From Dendrobium chrysotoxum (taxonomy: Eukaryota > Streptophyta > Magnoliopsida > Asparagales > Orchidaceae): a DNA stretch of 64,000 nt. The stretch is taken from the NCBI GenBank assembly GCA_019925795.1, contig CM034314.1, forward strand, positions 35,519,774-35,583,773, in the 5' to 3' direction. Numbering within the stretch: the first letter of the stretch is position 1; the number at the start of each line of letters is the position of its first letter. Of the stretch, positions 45,373 to 53,719 are shown one piece after another. The notes beneath the pieces were generated by a model. That model saw nothing but the letters and a program-made list of their open reading frames with translations. It searched no databases and was not told where the DNA came from. A program made the position numbers and the translations under genes.

Positions 45373-48110
45373 ATTTTATGAATTTGGTTCATACTAACTG
45401 GCATGCTCCTATTTACCCTTATAATAATATTAATGGCTTGTCAAGATTATGGTCTAAATTGAGTAGATTAAAGCAGACTCTGAGATGGTGGAATAAAAAT
45501 ATTTTCAAGAATATTTTTACTAATATTAAAGAAGCAGAGACTAAGGTGATTGAGTTTGATAAAATTTATTTGGATAATCCTATTATTGAAAATCTTAATA
45601 GCCTTAATGAGGCTAAGGTTTCTCTCTTTCAGTTGCAGAATCAAGAAGAAATTTTCTAGAGGCAAAAGTCTAATGCTAAGCTTATCTTGGTGGGTGATAG
45701 GAATACCAAATTTTTCCATGCTATGGCTAATAAGAAAAGAGTCCAGAATCATATTCATAAAATTATTGATAATGATGGCAGTGTGTATGATTTTGACGAT
45801 TTAATTATTAATTCGGGGGTCGACCAATTCAAAAATATTTTTAATAATAAGGGTAGTTGTATTCCTGTTGTTAATCCTTTTGTTATCCCTCACATTATTA
45901 GTGAGAATGAGAACCATTTACTCATTTAATCTCCTACTGAGTCGAAGATGTGGAATGTTATTAATGACATGAACGGGGATTCTGTGGCTGGTCTTGATGG
46001 GTTCACTGCTAAATTCTTTCAGAAAACTTGGAATATTTTAAGTTGGATGTGATGGAGGAGGTGAAAGATTTCTTTGCTGGCAACCCCTATCCTAAATTTT
46101 TTTTCCTCTAAGAATAATGTCCTTATTCCTAAAAAGGATTTTTCCAATAATTGGAATGATTTTAAACCTATTAACCTTTGCTCTTTTTTAACAAACTTAA
46201 TTCTAAAATCATTTCTAGTAGATTGGATAATATTCTGCCTAGAATCATTTCTTATAATCATACTGGTTTTGTGAAGGGGAGGAGTATTTTTGATAATGTC
46301 TTTCTTGCCCAAGAGATCACATATGATATTAATGCTAAAGTTAAAGGGGGCAATATCATTTTTAAACTCGATATTACTAAAGCTTATGATAATCTCAATT
46401 GGTATTTTTTGTACAATGTTTTATCTCTATTTGGGTTTCGTGCCTCTTTCATTCTACTTATTAAGAATAATATTGAAAATTGCTACTTTTCTGTGATCAT
46501 TAATGGGAGGAATCATGATTTTTTAAATCCTCTCAAGGTTTAAGACAAGTTGACACTATTTCCCCTGCTCTTTTTATTATTGCTGTGGAGTATCTTTCCA
46601 GGGGTTGGAGGAATTATATTTAAAACATTTTAAGTTTATGTTTCGTACTATGCAGGGTATCCCGATTACTCATCTTAGTTTTGCTGATGATTTTATTATA
46701 TTTTCTAATGGTTCTATTAATAACATTAAAATTTTAGTCAAATTTCTTTCCCAATTTCAAGATATGAGTGGTTTGGCCATTAATAAAGATAAAAGTAGTT
46801 TTATTGTTGCTAATTCTATGAATCGTAGTAGAACTAATGATATCTAAAGAATTTGTGGCTTTAAGTCGAAGTCCTTTCACATTAAGTATTTGGGTACCCC
46901 TATTTTTAAAGGTATGAAAAAAATCACCTCTTTGAGGATATGTTCACTATTTTTCAAAAGAAACTTTCTAATTGATCTTCCAATTTTGTTTCTTTTGGTG
47001 GGAGGCTTATGCTAATTAAAGTGTTTTGAATTCTATTCCTATTTTTCTTTTTCATACTTTGCAACCTATTGTGTCTATTTGCCTAAGACTAGAGAGAATG
47101 CTCAATAGGTTTTTTTGGGGCTTGAAAAATAATAGTTCTTACATCTTTGGGCTTCTTGGAAGAATGTATGTGGATTTTTTAATGAAACGGGCTTAGGTTG
47201 CAAGAATATTTTCGATATGGTTCAATCCATTTCTCATAAATTATTGTTTTCCATTAGATCTAACATTAGTTTGTGGGCTCAATTTATAAATGTTAAATAT
47301 TGCAAAGATATTCATCCCTTGTTATGCAGTTATAAAAGTTCTGATTCTTTGGTTTGAAAAGGCTTTGCCACATCAAATAGGAGGCAAAGCAATTTATTTA
47401 GTGGGGCTTGGGCAAAGGTGAGTTTTTTTCTGGCAATATAATTGGTTGGGGCCTTGCTCTATAGATAGATTTCTATATACGCATACTCTTGATAATATTA
47501 AGGTTAATAGCTTTATTGTTAATGGTTCCTGGATTGTCAATAAACTTTTGGAGGTCATCCCTATTGGTTTAATTAATTATATTTTGACTATTCCTTTATA
47601 ATTACAATACAAGGATAAAATTTTATTCAATTTTTCTTCCTCTGGTAAATTTTATTTGAAGAATGTTTGGAATACTATTAGAGTTAAATATGAGATTTCC
47701 CACATTTATTCTACGATTTGGCATAACAATATTCCTGTTTCTTATTCCATTCTTGCATGGAGATGTCTTAAAGGTTTTCTTCCTGTTGATGAATTACTTT
47801 GGAAAAAAGGTTTTATTTTTCCTTCCAAATGTCAATGTTGGTCTAATGTGAAAAATGTCAATCATGTTTTTGTGAATGGGGATATTGCTCATAAAGTATG
47901 GAGTTATTTTTTTGCTTTGGCTAATAAGGGTAATTTTAATATTAATAGTGATGTTTTGTTTATGTTAAAGTGTTGGATGACCACCTCTAAAGGCCACATC
48001 TACAATTTAATACCCATCCTCATTTTGTGGTATCTTTGGAGAACTATAAATGATTCCAAGCATAATGACATTAAGATGGATGCCAATCAAATTATTTAAA
48101 ATGTTAGAAA
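45373..48110 (+). pseudogene. LINE C ORF2, reverse transcriptase part
   Basis: Resumes NFMNLVHTNWHAP after the SIRE insertion. Conserved RT blocks in shifting frames: GDRNTKFFHAMANKKR, AGLDGFTAKFFQKTW, NNWNDFKPINLCSFL and LNSKIISSRLDNILPRIIS, HTGFVKGRSIFDNVFLAQE, FKLDITKAYDNLNW, then THLSFADDFIIFSNGS with the FADD catalytic pair (46680-46700). Further on come KLSNRSSNFVSFGGRLM, and the zinc-containing zf-RVT region (47656-48099) with IWHNNIPVSYSILAWRCLKG and LLWKKGFIFPSKCQCW. There are frameshifts at about 45928, 46070, 46190, 46540, 46990 and 47180. The gene is non-functional but its domain order is complete. Confidence 0.85.
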
Positions 48111-48117
48111 CAAAATA

Positions 48118-48648
48118 TTGCAATTTTACTCTATCAATCTTATTGTCGTTAAGAATTTTTACAAGTGCAGTAACATGGCTTTAGATCTGGGTATTTCCAC
48201 TAAATGTGTGCCATCTGATAATATTGAGAAGATTGTTAGGTGGATTAAACCTTCCTCTCCTTATGTTAAACTTAACTCTGATGGGTCTGTTGGGCCCTAC
48301 TGTGCAGGTGCGGGTGGCATTATTCATAATCAGATGGGGTGTGTGTTAGTTGCTTTCGCTGGTCTTTTAAATTTCTGTAATGCTATTATTGCGGAGCTTA
48401 TGGGGTTATCCTATGGGCTTCATATTTGTATTAGATTGGGTTTTGAGTATGTGTGGATTGAGGTGGTTGATATGCTTTTAATTCAGATCATTGAAAATAT
48501 GGTGGATGACAATCCTCATAACTTCTATATTATTAGGAAAATTAAATGGTCACTATCTACTCTTAATTATTCTATTTCTCACATTTATCGAGAAGCTTCG
48601 TGTGCTGACTGGCTTGCAAAATTTGGTTGCCAGCTTGATGTTTTTTAG
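48118..48648 (+). pseudogene. LINE C ORF2 C-terminal RNase H
   Basis: An open frame of 176 codons. The RNase H fold is recognised by KLNSDGSVGPYCAGAGGI (first catalytic Asp), IIAELMGLSYGLHI (Glu), EVVDMLL (Asp) and SHIYREASCADWLAKFG (His and final Asp region). All four catalytic positions are present. A plant-type RNase H at the C-terminus is typical of L1 elements in plants. The stop at 48646-48648 is probably the original ORF2 end, followed by the 3' UTR. Confidence 0.85.
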
Positions 48649-49718
48649 GAATTGAATATTAGGAACTTACCTTATATGGTGAAAGGTATTATTAACTTGG
48701 ACAAAGATGGTTTGCCTTATATCCATAATGTTTGAGGCTTCTTTTTTCCTTGTTTCCTTATCCCTGGGTCTCGTTTTCCTTGTCTCGGTTTCGTTTTATG
48801 TATTGGGTGTGCTGGTTCCTGGCTTTTCTGATGTTATTATCTGTGTTGCGGTTTGCTTCAACATCTTTGAGTTCCGTTTGTGGGTGATAGTCCGGGTAAG
48901 CTGCTGCTCTCTTTTTTCTAGTTGGGTGGTTTTTTTGGGGTTCTTGTGCTGGTTGTGGTTGTGTTTATTTTTTTGCTGGGATGTGTTGGTTGGTGTTTTT
49001 ATTTGTTGTGGTTTGAGTGGGTTTGTTGTTGTGCTCGTTGTGGTTGTGTTCTATTCAGTCCTATCTTTGGCTGTATGGAGCTAACTTTGTCTACTCTGTG
49101 GGCGGGTGGGGTTTTTGGAGTTGGGGTTGTGTGTTGCTGCGTTGCCTCTATTTCTGGGTTGTTCTCTTCTGCTGGGTTGTGGTAAGATGGATTGTTGGCT
49201 TCTGTTGTGTGGTGTGGTTTACTGGACTTGAATTCTATGCTGATTAGTCTAGTTATGTCCATTTCTATTGGGCTCTGGTTTGTTTTTTGACCAGTTTTTT
49301 CTTTCAGCAGGTGGAAATTTTCTTCTTATATAGTACCGGTGATCTCTATCATAATACTTTATATTTATTTAAATCATCTTTTTATTCCTTTCATCTTTGT
49401 TGTTGGAAGTTTTTCATTTGTGCAGGTGGGTTGATTGAGGATTTTAGTTGCTTGCTCGATATTTTTTGAAGAAAGTGTGAGTTGATTGTGATTTCTTTTA
49501 GCTTTCTTTTTTGGGCGCGGTCTCCTAGCCTCCCTAGAATGTTATTAGGCTTTTTTTTTATTTTAGAGTAGTAAGGGAACTTCGGCTCGTAAGTTTTTAC
49601 TTTTTATTTTTTCCTTATAGCTCTTCGGAGCATTAGTGAGCTGAAGATCCCCTTAAGGATCTTGTAATTTTGGATTTTAATTAACGCGTAGGCCCCGCCA
49701 TGGGTTTCCCTAAAAAAA
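48649..49718 (+). other. LINE C 3' UTR and tail
   Basis: A T/G-rich untranslated region of about 1.07 kb. Hydrophobic ORFs here (48707-49247) result from base bias. It ends in ACGCGTAGGCCCC, GCCATGGGTTTCCC and an A-run, the same terminal signature as LINEs A and B. Confidence 0.8.
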
Positions 49719-49732
49719 CTGAGAGGTGGTAT

Positions 49733-50105
49733 ATTTGAAACTGATAGGCCATAGTATTCCGAACTAAATTACACAAATTAAGAAAAAAAACCTATCAACA
49801 GGCAACTAGCCAAGCCCAAAATAATACAATAGAAGCACCACAGCCAGATCACAAAATAAGATATGAAGCACACTGGCACCAAAAAGAAAACATTATAATA
49901 CAAAACAAAGCAACAGCAATAGCCTTCAGCCAAAGCAGTGAACACTAGAAGAACCAAACAAATTCCCCGCAAAGCTGATAACCACCATGATCCAATAGAT
50001 CAGCCCAGACCTGCAAAGAAGAGCAAAGCAAGCAGACAAAACCAACAAACTTCCCATAAAGAATAATGGATACCAACCAAACACAGATGCCCCAGGAAAC
50101 CACCT
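49733..50105 (-). mobile_element. Antisense LINE 3' UTR, left part
   Basis: The A/C-rich plus strand is the complement of a T/G-rich LINE 3' UTR. It continues on the other side of SIRE element 2 at 59804-60780 and from there into an antisense RNase H. The LINE 3' terminus and tail were not found on this side; the LINE C insertion at 49732 may have removed or displaced them. Confidence 0.5.
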
Positions 50106-50358
50106 GAAAGTGTTGCAAATCTGGTTTTGATGATGACAAACATGTTTCCAGTGTGTTTTGCTTGGCTAATCTGTTTCAGGCACAAAAGACCGCGAGCCAC
50201 TCAAGCCAACTCAAGATCGGGTCCAAGTGTGTCAAATGTATGATTTTCCTTTTATTGAGTCAATTGTAATGTAACTGATCCCCTAGCTAAGTAACCTTGC
50301 ACACACACACTCAGGGGGAGAGATTGAGTGAGTTAGAGTTTCTGTTCAATTTTTGTTC

Positions 50359-51033
50359 AGATCGTCCTGGACGATAGTTGCATCTTCCTGGACGATCCAG
50401 TTAAAACAGAAACCCTAATTAGGGCGACTAAGTTAAGAAGGTCTGATTAAGCAGATCGTCCTGGACGATCTTTGGATCGTACAGGACGATATTCTCTAAT
50501 CAGAAATTCTCAGCCGCCAGATTAAGTTAGGCAAGTTTTATTTTAAGTATTTTGGTCTGATCGTCCCGGACGATACGTGTATCGTCCTGGACGATTCACT
50601 ACAATCATGCCTAACTTAGTCTGGTAATTAAGGAAAGCAATTAATGTTTAATTGATACGATCACATCGTCCTGGACGATCGCAGGATCGTCCCGGACGAT
50701 CGTGATCGTCTTGTGCATTTCAGCTGTACATCCAGAACTATGTACAGGACGATTTGGGGGCTTTTTGAATTAATCGTACCGGACGATTACCCTATCGTCC
50801 GGGACGATCAAGTCATTTTTTAGTCATCCAGCATAGATTTCTCTGGACGACCCGAACTGTCTTCTGGACGATTTCCTTCAATTTGAACTAATCGTCCCGG
50901 ACGATCGTAGGATCGTACGGGACGATATGAACAACTTTTTCTACTGATCGTCCAGAAGAGCCTAATCGTCCAGACTGAATCAGCTGATTTTGAACTGATC
51001 GTACAGGACGATCTCCCGATCGTCCTGGACGAT
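50359..51033 (+). promoter_or_regulatory. U3 array of seven palindrome doublets (SIRE element 2, 5' LTR)
   Basis: Fourteen copies of ATCGTCCNGGACGAT or one-base variants form seven pairs. In each pair the two 15-bp palindromes are separated by exactly 6 bp (spacers AGTTGC, CTTTGG, ACGTGT, CGCAGG, TACCCT, CGTAGG, CTCCCG). Centre-to-centre distance is therefore 21 bp each time. Pairs are about 90-110 bp apart, and half-sites (CGTCCAG) lie between them. The last pair ends about 45 bp before the TATA box. This looks like a phased binding platform controlling the promoter. Confidence 0.85.
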
Positions 51034-51076
51034 CTTGGCCGACCAGTTGAGAATTAGGGCAAATTTTAAGCCCTCC

Positions 51077-51084
51077 TATAAAAG
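51077..51084 (+). promoter_or_regulatory. TATA box of SIRE element 2, 5' LTR
   Basis: TATAAAAG in a CCTCC context, conserved at 7146-7153 (copy a) and 59023-59030 (copy g), but changed to TTTAAAAG in both LTRs of element 1. Transcription would start about 25-35 bp downstream. Confidence 0.8.
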
Positions 51085-51810
51085 AACTTTTTCTAAAACT
51101 AAGAAAAATCTTTTGCTACCTTCCTTCCCTGAGAAACCCTAGAGAGAAGAGAGAGTTGGGAGAGAGAGAAGAGATCTTGTGAGGGGGAGTTAGTGAGGGA
51201 TTCACTAAGGTTGCTCCAAGCACGGATCAGAGTCATCTTCTCCGCTCGTCGTCTGTCGTCTAGTCGGTGTTCTTCGTGGGAGGATCGTTCGCTAGAAGAT
51301 CCAGGTTCTCTGCCCGCTTCAGGTGGAAGCGAAAGGAGTTTGTGGGTTCTCTGCCCGCTTCAGGTGGAAGCAAAAGGAGTTCGAAGGTTCTCTGCCTGCT
51401 TCAGGAGGAAGCGAAAGGAGGTCAGGTTCTCTGCCTCACCGTATGGTGAAAAGGAGGTGTTTTGTACAGGCTTCTCCACCTTGCTGTGGGAGCAAAAGGA
51501 GAGTCACTTTCGTTTAGTGCAATACCCGGAGGGGAGGCTCCGGGGAGTGGACGTAGGTCAAGTTGACCGAACCACTATAAAATCTGGTTTGCTTTTCTGA
51601 TTCAGTTTTGCATTTTACTTTTCAATATAAACTGCTTGGGTGAATATCGTTGGTTGATCTTTTCGTTATTGTTTACTTGTTTCCGCTGCTAAGTATCGAA
51701 AAGATTTTCATAGTTATCGTGAAATTTTTAAATAACCAATTCACCCCCCCCCCCTCTTGGTTAGCCTCGGGACTAGTTCACTAGGGCTTAACATCCCTTT
51801 CGAACTTTCA

Positions 51811-51830
51811 AGTGGTATCAAAGCGGGATT
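51811..51830 (+). promoter_or_regulatory. Primer-binding site of SIRE element 2 (initiator tRNA-Met)
   Basis: AGTGGTATCAAAGCGGGATT follows the LTR end directly; it matches the plant consensus TGGTATCAGAGC with one change. Confidence 0.9.
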
Positions 51831-51866
51831 CAAAATTTCTGTTTAAAAACTTTTGAATTTGATCCA

Positions 51867-53657
51867 ATGGCTAACTGTAACAATCGTAATACTGCTGAAG
51901 GTTATTCTATTACCAGACCACCGTTGTTTGACAATATTCCTTTTGATTTTTGGAAAACACGCATGTCTACTTTTCTGCAATCTATTGATTATCGCATGTG
52001 GATGTTAGTTAAGGACGGATACGAACCACCTTTTCGAATGATTAACAATGTGAAAACTGAATTGCCGTTTGTTGATTGGACGTTTGATGATCGTGATTTA
52101 GCACAGTTGAATGCAAAATGTTTGAACTGTTTCTTTTGTGCTTTGAAATCTGAAGACTATATGCGTGTTTCTACTTGTGCAACGGGAAAGGAAATCTGGG
52201 ATAGGTTATGTATAACATACGAAGGTACAACTGAAGTCAAACAATCTAGGTTAAACATCTTGTTACATGATTATGAACTTTTTCACATGAAACCTAGTGA
52301 GACTATTTCAGAAATATACACAAGGTTCACTCAGATTGTTACCTCTTTGCATGCTTTAGGTAGAGAACTTACCAACTACGAAAGAGTGAACAAGATTCTT
52401 AGATGTTTGCCTGCTTCTTATGATGCTAAGATTACTACTATTACTGAATCCAAAGATTTAAATACTTACTCTATTGACAGCTTACTTGGATCACTCATTG
52501 CTTACGAGCAAGGGGTGAACCAAAGGCAACTTAATGCAGGAGAACACAAGAAAGAGAAGACCGTGGTACTAAAGGCCAAAGATTCAGATGCTAGCACTTC
52601 CGGGTCTGATAACGATGAAGTTGCCTTAATCACAAGGCAATTCAAAAGCTTTCTAAGGAAGAAACATAAGAACTATCAGAAGTGGAACAAGGGTAAGTTC
52701 AATAAAAACTTTAAGGGTTCATCTGAATCGGTTTGTTTTGAATGCAGGAAGCCTGGACACATTAAGGCTGATTGTCCAACACTTAAAGCTCACCCAAGCA
52801 AGGAGAAGGGTGAGGAGAAACCAAAGTTCATAAAGGACAAGAAGCGGATTCAGAAGGCGTTCTGGGCAGACTCTGCATCCGACTCTTCTGAGACTGAAGC
52901 TGAAGATGAGGAAACAAACTTGTGTCTGATGGCGGATGATCACCCTGGTCAGTCGGACCAGGAAGAGGTATGTGAGCTTACTTACGATCAGTTATTTGAA
53001 GTTTCTGAAAAGATTCATACATCGTATAGGAAGCTTAAGAAAACCCATGCTAATTTGAAACTAGATTATCTGACTTTGCAAAAAGAGCATGAAGTGTTGA
53101 TTAAGGATCGTTCCACCATTGATAGCAATCACATGTCTTTACTAGATGAGTTTGATGAACTGAATAAAAAGCATTCTGATTTAATTGTTGAGCATAACTT
53201 GTTAAAAACATCGCATGGTGAATTAGAACTTGCTTTTAAGAAAGTGAATGATTTGGCATCTGAGTTAGAAAGTATTGAAAGTGCAAAAACGTTTGAAATT
53301 GGAAGTTTAAACAAACACATTGAGTTTTTGAAAGTGAAAATCAGTGCTTTTGAAAATAACAAAACACCGCCTACTTTTGAACAATTTTATGCACCGCCAC
53401 CTTTTAAAAATTCTGTTGCAAGTTCATCAAAGAATGTTTCATACACTACTAGGAAGAGGCACTATCACTCACGACGTTTAGTTAATCCTTTTCCTGATGT
53501 TAGATGTTTTTCATGTGGCATGTTAGGACACATATCACACACTTGTACTGTTCACCGTAGTACACATTGGGTGTGGAGACCCAAACTGCCTGTTGCACAG
53601 CACAGCACGCATGCATCGCATTCTTCTTTTCATAAGAAGGAACCCAAACCAGTTTAG
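51867..53657 (+). CDS. SIRE element 2 Gag, two zinc knuckles and a coiled coil
   Basis: 596 codons from the ATG 57 bp after the LTR. Residues ~1-230 are the UBN2-type capsid region of copia elements (DFWKTRMSTFLQSIDYRMW, EIWDRLCITYEGTTEVKQSR, RVNKILRCLPASYDAKIT). An acidic linker follows (SDASTSGSDNDEVAL), then a CCHC knuckle CFECRKPGHIKADC at about residue 290, a Lys-rich and an acidic segment, a long heptad-like coiled region (about 365-500), and a second CCHC knuckle CFSCGMLGHISHTC near 550. It ends KEPKPV at a TAG where element 1 has TGG. Gag would assemble the cytoplasmic virus-like particle and bind element RNA. Pol follows in a different frame after 62 bp. Confidence 0.9.
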   Translation: MANCNNRNTAEGYSITRPPLFDNIPFDFWKTRMSTFLQSIDYRMWMLVKDGYEPPFRMINNVKTELPFVDWTFDDRDLAQLNAKCLNCFFCALKSEDYMRVSTCATGKEIWDRLCITYEGTTEVKQSRLNILLHDYELFHMKPSETISEIYTRFTQIVTSLHALGRELTNYERVNKILRCLPASYDAKITTITESKDLNTYSIDSLLGSLIAYEQGVNQRQLNAGEHKKEKTVVLKAKDSDASTSGSDNDEVALITRQFKSFLRKKHKNYQKWNKGKFNKNFKGSSESVCFECRKPGHIKADCPTLKAHPSKEKGEEKPKFIKDKKRIQKAFWADSASDSSETEAEDEETNLCLMADDHPGQSDQEEVCELTYDQLFEVSEKIHTSYRKLKKTHANLKLDYLTLQKEHEVLIKDRSTIDSNHMSLLDEFDELNKKHSDLIVEHNLLKTSHGELELAFKKVNDLASELESIESAKTFEIGSLNKHIEFLKVKISAFENNKTPPTFEQFYAPPPFKNSVASSSKNVSYTTRKRHYHSRRLVNPFPDVRCFSCGMLGHISHTCTVHRSTHWVWRPKLPVAQHSTHASHSSFHKKEPKPV

Positions 53658-53719
53658 GTTCCTAAGACTGACATTTGATGATTTTGTAGGAGTACTCTCA
53701 CACAAGACCTCGTGAGAGC

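Larger units (their letters stand above)
30978..49718 (+). mobile_element. LINE C: full-length L1-type LINE, interrupted by an RTE tail and SIRE element 1
   Basis: ORF1, the ORF2 endonuclease, reverse transcriptase, zinc-knuckle region, C-terminal RNase H and 3' UTR occur in the order of plant L1 elements. The A-tail is at 49712-49718. The flanks match as a target duplication over 16 bp with two differences (30962-30977 and 49717-49732, sharing the core GTGGTAT). Removing the insertions at 31887-32290 and 33685-45372 leaves about 6.6 kb. Several stops and frameshifts make it non-autonomous today, but the RT box FADD is kept. Confidence 0.85.
50111..51810 (+). repeat. SIRE element 2, 5' LTR (copy f)
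   Basis: 1700 bp. In order: TGTTGCAAATC start; a CACACACACACTCAGGG block (50300); the palindrome array (50359-51033); TATAAAAG at 51077-51084; ~40-bp leader repeats with TTCTCTGCCCGCTTCAGG (51303-51440); a C-run at about 51745-51754; and the AACTTTCA end. Open frames in the leader (51193-51600) have no proper start and are repeat artefacts. Confidence 0.95.

Noticed and set aside
48707..49247. Hydrophobic ORFs resembling membrane proteins
   Set aside because: These are base-composition artefacts of the T/G-rich LINE 3' UTR; all frames are hydrophobic and overlapping.
50359..51033. Regularly spaced short repeats could be taken for a CRISPR array
   Set aside because: The repeats are 15-bp palindromes with 6-bp gaps in pairs, inside the LTRs of a plant retrotransposon; there are no spacers of CRISPR length and no cas genes.
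51193..51600. 135-codon ORF in the SIRE LTR leader (also at 59139-59587, 7284-7596, 33896-34195)
   Set aside because: It stays open because the ~40-bp leader repeats lack stops; there is no proper ATG context or domain, and the three frames look equally repetitive.
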